Shown: piece by piece, positions 44,701 to 53,659 of the stretch
Numbering within the stretch: the stretch's first letter is position 1
Layout: each line of letters opens with the position of its first letter
Assembly (NCBI GenBank): GCA_030149815.1
Contig: JASLHI010000055.1
Span: forward strand, 1 to 57,570
Reading direction: 5' to 3'
Length of the DNA stretch: 57,570 bases
Origin: Aquirhabdus sp.
Lineage (GTDB): Bacteria; Pseudomonadota; Gammaproteobacteria; Pseudomonadales; Moraxellaceae
Made by a program: the position numbers and the translations under genes
The notes under the pieces: model-generated
Told to the model about the DNA's origin: nothing
Database searches by the model: none
Seen by the model: the letters and a program-made list of their open reading frames with translations, nothing else

Positions 44701-45017
44701 AGGCAATTTATCAGGCGTGTTTGCTACGTTTCCGTCCAATCTTAATGACGACTATGGCTGCGCTATTGGGTGCTTTGCCCCTAATGGTTGGCACGGGTGT
44801 AGGTTCTGAACTTCGTCATCCACTTGGGATTACCATGGTCGGCGGGTTGCTTGTGAGTCAGGTTCTGACTTTATTTACGACACCTGTCATTTATCTGGCT
44901 TTTGATCGTGCGCGTTTGCGATTTGAAAATTGGCGCAATCATAGAAATGGTTGTTTTGTGCAAAACCATACTGTCGATGGCCAATCAGGCAATCAATCAG
45001 GCAGCCAACAGTCATGA
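41799..45017 (+). CDS. mdtB: RND efflux transporter subunit MdtB
   Basis: MdtB is one of two RND subunits that form the mixed MdtB2C trimer for export of bile salts, novobiocin and similar compounds in E. coli. The 1072-residue protein has 12 membrane segments in the RND layout and begins NPSRIFILRPVATSLLM. It carries the transmembrane-4 phrase GFVVDDAIVMIENI with the proton-relay Asp pair. A Ser/Thr-rich insertion of about 25-30 residues (about 772-803) lies in the second periplasmic loop. Its stop codon overlaps the mdtC start (ATGA). Confidence 0.95.
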   Translation: MNPSRIFILRPVATSLLMVAILLAGFMAYRLLPVSALPEVDYPTIQVVTLYPGASPDVITSSITAPLERQFGQMPGLNQMSSTSSGGASVITLQFDLSLSLDIAEQEVQAAINAGGNLLPTDLPMPPIYNKVNPADTPIMTIAVTSKTMSLPQVEDLVDTRLAQKISQISGVGLVSLSGGQRPAVRIQANPTALASYGLNIDDVRTAITNANTNQAKGSFDGPMRASTIDANDQLKTADEYKNLVLAYRNGAPIRLSDVADMVDGAENTKLAAWANKTPAIILNIQRQPGANVIDVVDRIKTLLPQLQQGLPQAVNVQVLTDRTTTIRASVSDVQFELMLAVILVVMVIFLFLRNLPATIIPSIAVPLSLIGTFGVMYLAGFSINNLTLMALTIATGFVVDDAIVMIENISRYIEEGDSPLEAALKGSAQIGFTIISLTISLIAVLIPLLFMGDVVGRLFREFAITLAVSILISAVVSLTLTPMMCAKLLKHVPEAEQGRFYHASGQFFDRVIARYGKMLTWVLDRQGLTLIVAVSTLLLTAVLYVFIPKGFFPIQDTGVIQGISDATQSISFQGMAERQQALADVILKDPDVESLTSFIGVDGTNTSLNSGRMLINLKPHGQRSSASDVIRRLQPELANVSGITLFMQPVQDLTIEDRVSRTQYQFTMQDADPAELAAWVPKVVDRLSKIPELRDVASDMQNQGLQAYIDIDRDAAGRLGITPATIDSALYSAYGQRLVSTIFTQSNQYRVVLEVKPEFQKGPISLNDLYVTANTTTTSTQSSSSGSSGTANTTTSVTSKQVPLSTVAHVVQQPSSLVINHLGQFPANTISFNLASGASLGDAVKAIEAAQQEIAVPVTIQTQFQGSALAFRAALANELWLILAAVVTMYIVLGVLYESYIHPVTILSTLPSAGIGALLALLVGGADLSVIAIIGIVLLIGIVKKNAIMMIDFAVEAERTEGKTPREAIYQACLLRFRPILMTTMAALLGALPLMVGTGVGSELRHPLGITMVGGLLVSQVLTLFTTPVIYLAFDRARLRFENWRNHRNGCFVQNHTVDGQSGNQSGSQQS

Positions 45018-48000
45018 GTTTTTCTGCCATTTTTATCAAGCGACCTGTAGCGACAACGTTGCTCAGCGTCGGGATTGCGCTATCTGGATTAGTTGCGTTT
45101 AACTTATTGCCTGTTTCACCGCTTCCGCAGGTGGATTATCCAACGATTTCAGTGTCAGCTTCATTGCCTGGCGCCTCTCCAGAGACCATGGCATCCACAG
45201 TCGCAACGCCGCTTGAGCGTTCATTGGGCCGTATCGCGGGTGTGACGGAGATGACGTCGAGTAGTTCACTCGGTTCGACTCGCGTCACGCTGCAATTTGA
45301 TTTAAGTCGAGATATTGATGGTGCTGCGCGTGATGTACAGGCAGCGATCAATGCTGCTCGCAGCCTTTTACCCTCAGGTATGCCGAGTAATCCGAATTAT
45401 CGTAAGGTCAATCCTGCTGATGCGCCTGTCATGATTTTGGCTTTAACGTCTAAGACGATGAGTCAGGGTCAAATCTATGATGCGGCATCTACAATTTTGG
45501 CGCAGAAAATTTCACAAGTCGAAGGCGTTGGACAGGTGAATGTCGGTGGTAGCTCATTGCCTGCGGTACGCGTCGAGTTGAATCCAACAGCACTGAATAA
45601 ATATGGTGTTGCTTTAGAAACGGTGCGTACGACACTGGCTGCTGCTAATTCGAATCGTCCTAAAGGAATGCTCGAATCCAAAGATCAACATTGGCAAATT
45701 TATGCCAGCGATCAGGCGAAAACCGCCAAAGAATATCTGCCGATGATCGTCAGTTACAGTAATGGCAATCCAGTTAGATTAGCTGACGTTGCTGACGTCA
45801 CTGATTCCGTCGAGAACCTACGCAATGCAGGGATGTCAGCAGGTCAGCCATCGGTACTCGTAATTATCAGTCGTCAGCCCGGTGCCAATATTCTAGAAAC
45901 AGTGCAGCGAGTGCGTGATTTACTCCCACAAATGCAAGCATCGATGCCTCGTGCAATTGATGTGACCGTTGCCAATGATCGTACACCAACTATTCGCGCT
46001 TCATTACTGAGTGTCGAAGAGACGCTCATGATTTCCATTGGTTTGGTGATCATGGTGGTCTTTCTGTTCTTGCGAAATGGCCGAGCAACATTGATTCCGA
46101 GTGTTGCTGTCCCGTTGTCGTTGATGGGTACATTTACTGTGATGTATCTGGCGGGTTTCAGCTTAAATAACTTGTCGCTCATGGCGTTAACCGTGGCAAC
46201 AGGGTTTGTGGTGGATGATGCGATTGTTGTTTTGGAAAATATTTCAAGGCATATTGAAGAAGGTCAAACGCCGATGGAGGCCGCTTTAAAAGGCGTGCGA
46301 GAAGTGGGTTTTACGGTCGTTTCAATGAGTTTGTCATTGATTGCAGTGTTTATCCCGATTCTGATGATGGGTGGAATTATTGGGCGATTATTTCGTGAAT
46401 TTGCCGTGAGTTTGTCTGCCGCTATTCTCGTGTCACTGATCGTTTCTTTGACATTAACGCCGATGATGTGTTCGAGATTACTGCGTCCTATTTCCGAGCG
46501 AAAACATGGTCGGTTTTATCATTTCACCGAAGGGCTGTTTAATGGTCTATTGGCACGATATCGAAGTTCTTTACAATGGGCACTGTTACATCGTGCAGTA
46601 ATGCTGATCATTTTGCTCATCACCGTGAGTCTCAATGTTTATCTATACATGATCATTCCAAAAGGCTTTTTCCCGCAGCAAGATACTGGGCGAATCATGG
46701 GACAGATTCAGGCTGACCAGAGTATTTCGTTTCAAGCCATGAGCCAAAAGCTCAAAGACTTTATGTTCATCGTCAAAAAAGATCCCGATGTTGATACCGT
46801 CGTGGGTTTTACAGGCGGCGGACAAGTGAATAGCGGCAATATGTTTATTGCGCTCAAACCCGTTGCTGAACGCACCGATAATGCCGATGCAGTCATCGCA
46901 CGATTACGTAAAAAACTGGCTCATGAACCAGGTGCAACACTGTTTCTGCAAGCGGTGCAGGATATCCGTGTAGGTGGTCGACCGAGCCAAGCGCAGTATC
47001 AATACACTTTACAAGCCGATGATATTGATACGTTGAATGAATGGGCACCCAAAATTCAAACTGCATTGGCAAAATCGCCAGTGCTTGCCGATGTCAATAC
47101 AGATCAACAAGGCAAAGGTTTACAAACCACGTTGGTCATGGATCGGGATCAACTAGCGCGGTTAGGTCTTACGGTATCGCAAGTGGATGCGACGCTGAAT
47201 GATGCCTTTGGGCAAAGACAAGTTTCGACGATTTATATGCCGTTGAATCAGTATCACGTGGTGATGGAAGTTGCTCCACAATATCAGCAAAGTCCTGAAG
47301 CACTGAAAAATATTTATGTCATTACGTCAGCAGGTAAACAAGTGCCTTTGGCTGCGTTTGCTCATTATGCGCCGACATTTACATCTTTGGCTGTGAATCA
47401 TCAAGGACAGTTTGTTGCAACAACGATTTCATTTAACTTGCCACAAGGTAAGTCATTATCCGATGCAACGACAGTGATTAATGACACGATGGCAACGCTG
47501 GGTGTACCAGCAACGATACATGGTAGTTTCCAAGGCAATGCTAAAGCATTTCAGGACTCATTAAATTCTCAGCCATTCTTAATTTTGGCAGCTTTATTGA
47601 CCATGTATATTGTGCTGGGCGTGCTGTATGAAAGCTATATTCATCCAATCACCATTCTCTCGACATTACCCTCTGCTGGGATTGGTGCATTGCTGGCATT
47701 GATGCTGTTTAATTCTGAATTCAGCATTATTGCACTGATTGCCGTATTGCTTCTAATTGGTATCGTGAAGAAGAACGCGATCATGATGATCGATTTTGCT
47801 TTGCAAATACAGCGGAGTCATCAGCTCAGTGCGCGTGATGCCATTTACCAAGCCTGTCAGATGCGTTTTCGCCCAATTATGATGACTACAATGGCGGCAT
47901 TGTTGGGTGCGATTCCGCTTGCTTTAGGTCATGGTGATGGTGCGGAAATGCGTCAGCCTTTGGGGATTGCGATTGTGGGTGGGTTGATTGTCAGTCAGAT

Positions 48001-48112
48001 TCTGACGCTCTATACCACGCCGATTGTTTTTGTCGGCATGGACTCGATCCGTCGATTGATATTGCGTGCGCGGGGACGTTCTGAGTCTGATTCAACAGTA
48101 AATGCGGCATAA
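45014..48112 (+). CDS. mdtC: RND efflux transporter subunit MdtC
   Basis: MdtC is the second RND subunit of the pump. The 1032-residue product starts SFSAIFIKRPVATTLL and has the transmembrane-4 motif GFVVDDAIVVLENISRHIE. LIGIVKKNAIMMIDFAL is near the end. Its length matches E. coli MdtC (1025 aa), and it lacks the Ser/Thr insertion of MdtB. The ATG at 45014 overlaps the mdtB stop codon. An upstream in-frame ATG at 44951 lies within mdtB and would add an atypical leader. Confidence 0.95.
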   Translation: MSFSAIFIKRPVATTLLSVGIALSGLVAFNLLPVSPLPQVDYPTISVSASLPGASPETMASTVATPLERSLGRIAGVTEMTSSSSLGSTRVTLQFDLSRDIDGAARDVQAAINAARSLLPSGMPSNPNYRKVNPADAPVMILALTSKTMSQGQIYDAASTILAQKISQVEGVGQVNVGGSSLPAVRVELNPTALNKYGVALETVRTTLAAANSNRPKGMLESKDQHWQIYASDQAKTAKEYLPMIVSYSNGNPVRLADVADVTDSVENLRNAGMSAGQPSVLVIISRQPGANILETVQRVRDLLPQMQASMPRAIDVTVANDRTPTIRASLLSVEETLMISIGLVIMVVFLFLRNGRATLIPSVAVPLSLMGTFTVMYLAGFSLNNLSLMALTVATGFVVDDAIVVLENISRHIEEGQTPMEAALKGVREVGFTVVSMSLSLIAVFIPILMMGGIIGRLFREFAVSLSAAILVSLIVSLTLTPMMCSRLLRPISERKHGRFYHFTEGLFNGLLARYRSSLQWALLHRAVMLIILLITVSLNVYLYMIIPKGFFPQQDTGRIMGQIQADQSISFQAMSQKLKDFMFIVKKDPDVDTVVGFTGGGQVNSGNMFIALKPVAERTDNADAVIARLRKKLAHEPGATLFLQAVQDIRVGGRPSQAQYQYTLQADDIDTLNEWAPKIQTALAKSPVLADVNTDQQGKGLQTTLVMDRDQLARLGLTVSQVDATLNDAFGQRQVSTIYMPLNQYHVVMEVAPQYQQSPEALKNIYVITSAGKQVPLAAFAHYAPTFTSLAVNHQGQFVATTISFNLPQGKSLSDATTVINDTMATLGVPATIHGSFQGNAKAFQDSLNSQPFLILAALLTMYIVLGVLYESYIHPITILSTLPSAGIGALLALMLFNSEFSIIALIAVLLLIGIVKKNAIMMIDFALQIQRSHQLSARDAIYQACQMRFRPIMMTTMAALLGAIPLALGHGDGAEMRQPLGIAIVGGLIVSQILTLYTTPIVFVGMDSIRRLILRARGRSESDSTVNAA

Positions 48113-48307
48113 ATGATCAATAAGTTGGCTTAAAATATACTGAAAGTTAGATTTAAGACAACAATGTCATTTTCAGTTATTGTTATCATATCGTGAGGCT
48201 ATTATTGTGCTTGGCGCTGGTGCTTTACAGACCATCTTTTATGTTAGATTGAGCCCAAGCATCTCAATATACAAATGACCGCATAAAACGTATAAGGATT
48301 TTTCACG

Positions 48308-50329
48308 ATGACATCCAACAGCAATCATTCTGACAGCCATACATCTGTGTTACATGAAACGCGACATTTCCCACCATCTTCAGAATTTATCGCTAATACT
48401 GAAGTGAATGCCGATATTTTTGCTCAGCTCAACCGCGAAGCGGCACTTGATCTCGATGCGTTTTGGTGTAAGCGTGCGCGTGATTTAATCACATGGGAAA
48501 AGCCTTTTAATAAAGGCTTGGATGAAAGCAATGCACCATTTTTTCAATGGTTTGCTGATGGCACACTGAATGTCTCGTATAACTGTTTAGATCGTCATTT
48601 AGCAACCCGCGCTGATAAAACCGCACTGATTGCGGAGTTGGATGATGGCACGGTTGAACATATTAGCTATCAGCAATTGTATGAGCGCGTCTGTCGTCTG
48701 GCGAATGGTCTGAGATCATTGGGTGTACAAGCGGGTGATCGCGTGATTATTTATATGCCAATGGTTGCCAATGCTGTTGTCGCGATGCAGGCATGTGCGC
48801 GGATTGGTGCGATTCACTCAGTCGTGTTTGGTGGATTTTCATCGAAGAGCGTTGCAGAACGCATTATTGATGCAGAAGCAAAAGTGGTGATCACATCCAA
48901 CGTCGGTTATCGCGGTGGAAAAACCGTTGAACTGAAAAAAACCGTCGATGAGGCACTGACTCAAACGGGTAGTTTGATTGAACATGTCGTGGTTTTTGCA
49001 CGTGATTCTTCTGAAAAAAGCCAATCTGAGACCAGCATGCAAGCGGGTCGTGATATTTGGTGGCATGATTTAACAGCAAAACAAGAAGCTAACTGCCAGC
49101 CTGCTTGGGTTTCAGCGGAACATCCGTTGTTTATTTTGTATACATCAGGTTCAACGGGTAAACCAAAAGGTGTGCAGCATTCTACAGGCGGGTACTTACT
49201 GGGTGCTGTGCAAAGTTATCTGTGGACGTTTGATTCGACTATGGATAGCGGAACGGCAAGTAAACACCATAAAGCCAATGATGTGTTCTGGTGTACAGCC
49301 GATGTGGGCTGGGTGACTGGACATAGTTATGTGGCGTACGGCCCATTAGCGGCTGGTGCAACTCAAGTGATGTTCGAAGGGATTCCAACATATCCAGATG
49401 CATCACGCTTTTGGCAAATGATTGAAAAGCATAAAGTCACGATTTTTTATACCGCGCCAACTGCAATTCGTTCATTGATTAAACTCGGCGCTGATTTGCC
49501 GAAGCAATATGATTTATCGTCTTTGCGGATTTTGGGTAGTGTGGGTGAGCCAATTAATCCTGAAGCGTGGATTTGGTATTACAACGTGGTGGGTGGTGGA
49601 CGTTGTCCGATTGTGGATACATGGTGGCAGACTGAAACAGGCACACAAATGATGACGCCATTACCGGGTGCGATAGCCTGTAAACCAGGCTCATGTGCGC
49701 AGCCTTTACCAGGTTTGTCGATTAACATCGTTGATGAAACCATGCAGACCGCTGCACCGCGTGAATCAGGTACGTTGGTGATTGAGCGCCCATTCCCATC
49801 GATGGTGCGTACTTTATGGCGTGATCCAGAACGTTTTAAAACGGCATATTTCCCAGAAGAGTTTGGTGGTCGCTATGTCGCTGGTGATAGTGCGATGCGT
49901 GACGAAGAGGGCTATTTTTGGATTCTTGGTCGTATTGATGATGTGCTGAATGTGTCAGGTCATCGCTTGGGTACGATGGAAATTGAATCTGCGTTGGTTG
50001 CAAACCATTTGGTTGCCGAAGCTGCTGTAGTCGGTCGTCCTGATGCGCTGACAGGCGAGGCGGTTGTGGCGTTTGTGATTTTGAAAGGCGCGCGTCCGAC
50101 TGGCGATGAAGCTGGGGAAATGGTCAAAGTCTTGAAAGCCTTCGTTGCTCAGGAAATCGGCGCGATTGCCCGACCAGCAGAAATTCGTTTTGCGGATGGT
50201 TTACCAAAAACACGCAGCGGTAAGATCATGCGTCGTTTGCTGCGTTCCATTGCACGCGGTGATGCGATTACCTCGGATATTTCAACACTTGAAAATCCAG
50301 CGATTATTCAGCAGTTGCAAGAAAAGTAA
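48308..50329 (+). CDS. acs: acetyl-CoA synthetase
   Basis: Acs activates acetate to acetyl-CoA through acetyl-AMP. The 673-residue enzyme has the AMP-binding P-loop ILYTSGSTGKPKGVQH, SVGEPINPEAW, VDTWWQTETG, and a C-terminal PKTRSGKIMRRLL with the catalytic Lys that is regulated by acetylation. GRIDDVLNVSGHRLGTMEIE marks the hinge. It is ~20 residues longer than E. coli Acs at the N-terminus. The ATG follows AAGGA. It is a single gene with a terminator. Confidence 0.97.
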   Translation: MTSNSNHSDSHTSVLHETRHFPPSSEFIANTEVNADIFAQLNREAALDLDAFWCKRARDLITWEKPFNKGLDESNAPFFQWFADGTLNVSYNCLDRHLATRADKTALIAELDDGTVEHISYQQLYERVCRLANGLRSLGVQAGDRVIIYMPMVANAVVAMQACARIGAIHSVVFGGFSSKSVAERIIDAEAKVVITSNVGYRGGKTVELKKTVDEALTQTGSLIEHVVVFARDSSEKSQSETSMQAGRDIWWHDLTAKQEANCQPAWVSAEHPLFILYTSGSTGKPKGVQHSTGGYLLGAVQSYLWTFDSTMDSGTASKHHKANDVFWCTADVGWVTGHSYVAYGPLAAGATQVMFEGIPTYPDASRFWQMIEKHKVTIFYTAPTAIRSLIKLGADLPKQYDLSSLRILGSVGEPINPEAWIWYYNVVGGGRCPIVDTWWQTETGTQMMTPLPGAIACKPGSCAQPLPGLSINIVDETMQTAAPRESGTLVIERPFPSMVRTLWRDPERFKTAYFPEEFGGRYVAGDSAMRDEEGYFWILGRIDDVLNVSGHRLGTMEIESALVANHLVAEAAVVGRPDALTGEAVVAFVILKGARPTGDEAGEMVKVLKAFVAQEIGAIARPAEIRFADGLPKTRSGKIMRRLLRSIARGDAITSDISTLENPAIIQQLQEK

Positions 50330-50345
50330 TTCAGCATTTTGATCT

Positions 50346-50380
50346 ACAAACAGCTAATCTTCGGATTGGCTGTTTTGTTT
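50346..50380 (+). terminator. acs terminator
   Basis: AAACAGCTAATC / GATTGGCTGTTT form a 12-base stem (one G-T) closed by a TTCG tetraloop and followed by TGTTTT. Confidence 0.92.
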
Positions 50381-50425
50381 TCTGTGCCAGTTGGTTTAAT
50401 GTTTTCTAGGATTTAAAAATCACTT

Positions 50426-50893
50426 ATGAAAAACGTTTCTATTATTGCGGTTATTCCACTTTTGCTGTTTGGTTGTGCAAACAATCATCCGAGTGTCGCC
50501 CCTGAAAAAAATATCATCCCTGAACCAGCTGTTGTCGCTGCGCCACATAACTGTCAGTTCCCTCAGGATCAGAAGCGTCGAGTTTTTCATAGTATGTATG
50601 CTGACCAAGATTCTGCGGATAAGGCGTATGCAAAATTAAGTGCCTATAGCCCTGAGATGCAATATTTGCAGTTGATGATGACGGCGAGACAGGAAAGTAT
50701 TGATTCATCCACGCGGAATGTTGGTGGTGATCTGGGTTATATTAAATTTGCCAGTTTCGATAAGAGTTTTGCAACGGCGGTCTTTCATTTACCTTTGAAA
50801 CGGTTATCACATCCGATTCAATCGAAGTTTGGCTGGCATATTGTGTGGGTGAGTGATGCGTTGGATATTAAAACAAATGCGCCTTGTGAGTAG
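50426..50893 (+). CDS. parvulin-like PPIase-domain lipoprotein
   Basis: This 155-residue protein has a lipoprotein signal ending in LLFGC. The C-terminal half resembles a PpiC-type rotamase: GGDLGYIKFASF, then FATAVFHLPLKRLSHPIQSK and FGWHIVWVSD. These match the GGDLGW and FGYHI motifs of SurA/PpiD-like domains. The N-terminal His of the parvulin site may be in RVFHSMYADQDSADKAY. It may help fold envelope proteins or be a non-catalytic relative. It is followed 112 bases later by another lipoprotein gene. Confidence 0.75.
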   Translation: MKNVSIIAVIPLLLFGCANNHPSVAPEKNIIPEPAVVAAPHNCQFPQDQKRRVFHSMYADQDSADKAYAKLSAYSPEMQYLQLMMTARQESIDSSTRNVGGDLGYIKFASFDKSFATAVFHLPLKRLSHPIQSKFGWHIVWVSDALDIKTNAPCE

Positions 50894-51005
50894 GGGAGCA
50901 TGGCCTTATAAGATTTAAGTTTATTTATTGTAAATCTCTTTACAGAATCAAAGTACTTCAACTAGAGTCGAAGATCATTTAAACATTTTTTCAGGATTAC
51001 TAATA

Positions 51006-52016
51006 ATGCCTACAAAATATCTAATAATTGGTATTCTTATTATGGTTTTAAGTGCATGTACAAAGAAAGACGAAAGTGAATCAAATAGTACTAACACCGA
51101 AACGACCCCGCAATCTAATTTACCACTTCAACCAGTTGCGTCACCTGCACAGGAATTGCTGTCTGATATTTCTGGAGTATGGAGTGATGGTAATACTTTA
51201 GTGTATTTTTATCCTCACGATAATAAATTTCAGTTAATGGTTGACGATGTACCGAAAGTTGCAAATATTGGCGATATTGATGTAGCTGAAGGTACTGTGA
51301 ATATCATTGTGGTTCGCAATGATAATAATCAAAAAGCGATATGGACTGTTAAAAAAGAAATTAATTCAACAGATAGTTCTTATACATTACTTTTAACATT
51401 CCATGATGGAAGTGATACTGAGTTGTCATTTGTACGTTCGATTGGACAGGATGATATTAACCATTTATCAGATGTTTACTCGCAAAATAAAATTGGACAG
51501 AGTACAAGTGTGACTCAAGGTGCACAAGCGGTAGCATCAGCAGGGCATACTCCTGCTCCAACACCAGTTGTCGAGACCGCTCAACCGCCAGTAGTAGCTG
51601 GAAGTGATTGTGAATCGAAAAAAATGTCTTTATATAATACTCGTTACGAGACATGGAAAACACAACAAGCAAATCCACCTAGTGATGCTGATGATAGTAA
51701 AGCTAAACAGTTGGCAGCATTAGCTGTGACAAAATCTTGTGCACGAGAAAAAGAGACGTTTTTAACAGGAAAACCATCATTTAATTGTGATAAAGCATCA
51801 ACATTCGTTGAGCATCAGATTTGTTCATCTCCAAATCTTGCATTACTTGATGTTCGTTTAAGTGCAGCCAATTCATCGGCACAGTTCTTTGCTTATGATA
51901 AGGTTACATTTGCGCAGTCTGGAGTTGAATGGCGTGCAAAGCGTGATGCTTGTAAGGATGTATCATGTATTACTGCTGTTTATAATGACAGAATTGCTGA
52001 ATTGAATAAGCAATAA
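51006..52016 (+). CDS. lipoprotein with a C-terminal LprI/DUF1311-like domain
   Basis: The 336-residue lipoprotein has the signal MPTKYLIIGILIMVLSAC. Residues ~50-150 form a beta-rich domain (SGVWSDGNTLVYFYPHDN, LLTFHDGSDTELSFVRSI), with no family I recognise. A Pro/Ala-rich linker follows. The C-terminal ~75 residues (FNCDKASTFVEHQICSSP, LDVRLSAA, KRDACKDVSCITAVYNDRI) look like the LprI/DUF1311 module with paired Cys, a family that includes lysozyme inhibitors. That function is not proven here. The base composition is more AT-rich than the neighbours. Confidence 0.75.
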   Translation: MPTKYLIIGILIMVLSACTKKDESESNSTNTETTPQSNLPLQPVASPAQELLSDISGVWSDGNTLVYFYPHDNKFQLMVDDVPKVANIGDIDVAEGTVNIIVVRNDNNQKAIWTVKKEINSTDSSYTLLLTFHDGSDTELSFVRSIGQDDINHLSDVYSQNKIGQSTSVTQGAQAVASAGHTPAPTPVVETAQPPVVAGSDCESKKMSLYNTRYETWKTQQANPPSDADDSKAKQLAALAVTKSCAREKETFLTGKPSFNCDKASTFVEHQICSSPNLALLDVRLSAANSSAQFFAYDKVTFAQSGVEWRAKRDACKDVSCITAVYNDRIAELNKQ

Positions 52017-52019
52017 TTT

Positions 52020-52056
52020 ATTTGGGTGCATTAACCTATGGTTTTGCACCCATTTT
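52020..52056 (+). terminator. terminator between lipoprotein gene and nth
   Basis: GGGTGCA (52024-52030) and TGCACCC (52045-52051) pair around 14 bases and are followed by ATTTTA on the plus strand. It separates convergent genes. Confidence 0.75.
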
Positions 52057-52714
52057 ACTCCACCATCGGACTGTTCACCCCATAATCAAACCGCTCTTTC
52101 CAACTACATAAATCACTGACAATACATGACCCACACAGTGGCGTCCGCGCTTTGCAGGTATAGCGCCCATGCAAAATTAACCAATGATGCGCATCCATCA
52201 TGTAATGCGTTGGAATTGCTTTCAGTAATTTCTGCTCAACGATTTCTACAGTTCTTCCCTTCGCAAGAGTCGTACGATTACTCACCCGAAAAATATGCGT
52301 ATCAACTGCCATCGTCGGTTGACCGAAGAACGTATTGAGTACCACATTTGCTGTTTTACGCCCAACACCTGCCAATGCTTCTAATTCCTCACGCGTATCA
52401 GGAACTTCGCCATTGTGCTTATTAATCAACATCTGGCAGGTTTTCATGATGTTTTCAGCTTTGGAGTTATATAAACCAATGGTTTTTATATATTCTTTTA
52501 ACCCATCTAATCCGAGAGCAAGAATTGCGGCAGGTGTATTGGCAACTGGGTAGAGTTTTGCTGTGGCTTTATTCACACCGACATCTGTTGCTTGTGCTGA
52601 CAATAAAACCGCAATTAATAATTCAAACGCCGTGGTGTACTCAAGTTCAGTACGCGGTTCTGGGCGTTGTTCTTTTAAGCGTGCGAAAAATTCTTCAATG
52701 TCAGCTTTTTTCAT
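52055..52714 (-). CDS. nth: endonuclease III
   Basis: Nth is a DNA glycosylase/AP lyase that removes oxidised pyrimidines in base-excision repair. The 219-residue enzyme has the helix-hairpin-helix LAGVGRKTANVVL with catalytic Lys120, and Asp138 in AVDTHIFRVSNR. The [4Fe-4S] cluster Cys are 187, 194, 197 and 203. All equal E. coli numbering. Its ATG overlaps the stop codon of the rnfB-like gene (52711-52714). Gene order rnfB-nth echoes the rsx-nth operon of E. coli. Confidence 0.98.
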   Translation of the reverse strand: MKKADIEEFFARLKEQRPEPRTELEYTTAFELLIAVLLSAQATDVGVNKATAKLYPVANTPAAILALGLDGLKEYIKTIGLYNSKAENIMKTCQMLINKHNGEVPDTREELEALAGVGRKTANVVLNTFFGQPTMAVDTHIFRVSNRTTLAKGRTVEIVEQKLLKAIPTHYMMDAHHWLILHGRYTCKARTPLCGSCIVSDLCSWKERFDYGVNSPMVE

Positions 52715-53526
52715 GAGGCATCGTCAGAGTCGAGTTGGGCGAGTTCAGTTTTCAGTCGTTCAAGATCAGCTTTTTTCTTGGCATCGTTTGGCATGACAGA
52801 AAGTTGTTTTTCTAATTTCTTAATTTGACTGCGTAATGTTGCCAATTGCAGCGAAGATGCGCTGGATAGTTTTTCGATATTCACTGCTGGAGTCGGTGCT
52901 GGTGCCGCAACATTGGCAATTACCGAAGGTTGATTGGCAAAGCGAGAGGCGGATAGTTTAATCGATTGCTTTGCGACTTCACGTGCATGCTTAGCTTCGA
53001 AGCGTTGGCGTAAGTTGATTTGATCTTGTTTGAATTGGTTTGCACGTTGTACTTCATATTCCGCATTAAACTCAGTTTTGAGTGGTTCAATCGTCACAAT
53101 ATCGATGCAATCTACAGGGCACGGCGGAATACATAACTCACAGCCTGTACATAGGTCAGTCAATATCGTGTGCATCATTTTTCCCGTACCCATAATTGCA
53201 TCGACAGGGCAGGCATCGATACATTTGGTACAGCCTATACATTCAGCCTCACGAATGACAGCGCGTATGGCTTGCGGGCGGCCGTCAGATTGCAACGGAA
53301 ACGGGCCAAGCGCGACTGGTTCAATCGGGCGATGAGTTAATTCTGCCAAAATCTTAACCATTGGCTCGCCACCAGGAATACACAAATTAATCGCTTCACC
53401 ATCCGCAATTGCTTCAGCGTAGGGCAGGCAACCAGGCGTATTGCACTGACCGCATTGCCATTGAGGGAGTGCAGCGTCAATTAAGGTGATGAGCTTTTGT
53501 TTGTCGTGCAGTTGGTGTTCAAGCAT
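52711..53526 (-). CDS. rnfB: RnfB/RsxB-like iron-sulfur protein without other Rnf subunits
   Basis: This 271-residue protein has the RnfB Fe-S domain (Cys25, 28, 33 and 49 in QCGQCNTPGCLPYAEAIADG) and two 4Fe-4S ferredoxin motifs (CIGCTKCIDACPVDAI and CTGCELCIPPCPVDCI). The N-terminal membrane helix of canonical RnfB is missing, so it may be soluble. The last ~100 residues form a charged, likely coiled-coil tail (SQIKKLEKQL, KKADLERLKTELAQL). No rnfACDGE genes adjoin it. It may shuttle electrons in another context, e.g. SoxR or Fe-S repair. It is coupled to nth. Confidence 0.9.
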   Translation of the reverse strand: MLEHQLHDKQKLITLIDAALPQWQCGQCNTPGCLPYAEAIADGEAINLCIPGGEPMVKILAELTHRPIEPVALGPFPLQSDGRPQAIRAVIREAECIGCTKCIDACPVDAIMGTGKMMHTILTDLCTGCELCIPPCPVDCIDIVTIEPLKTEFNAEYEVQRANQFKQDQINLRQRFEAKHAREVAKQSIKLSASRFANQPSVIANVAAPAPTPAVNIEKLSSASSLQLATLRSQIKKLEKQLSVMPNDAKKKADLERLKTELAQLDSDDAS

Positions 53527-53595
53527 GGTTTTAAAGTATAGCTTTTAAAGTGTGGCGTATTTTAACGAGTTAATGCCGTAAGGTCATCACAAACT

Positions 53596-53625
53596 GCTTT
53601 TGCTTTGAAGTCTTCCCTTGAGGGG
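53596..53625. other. short GC-rich palindrome
   Basis: TCTTCCC and GGGAAGA pair around TTGAGGG at about 53609-53629 in the otherwise empty region between ygiD and rnfB. It resembles small intergenic palindromes of this group, but I see no second copy in the window. Confidence 0.35.
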
Positions 53626-53659
53626 GAAGATTTAGATGGGGGTGCTTTTGATTTTACTT

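Noticed and set aside
44951..45013. Upstream ATG for mdtC
   Set aside because: It lies inside mdtB and adds an atypical leader; the ATGA overlap at 45014 is the expected coupled start.
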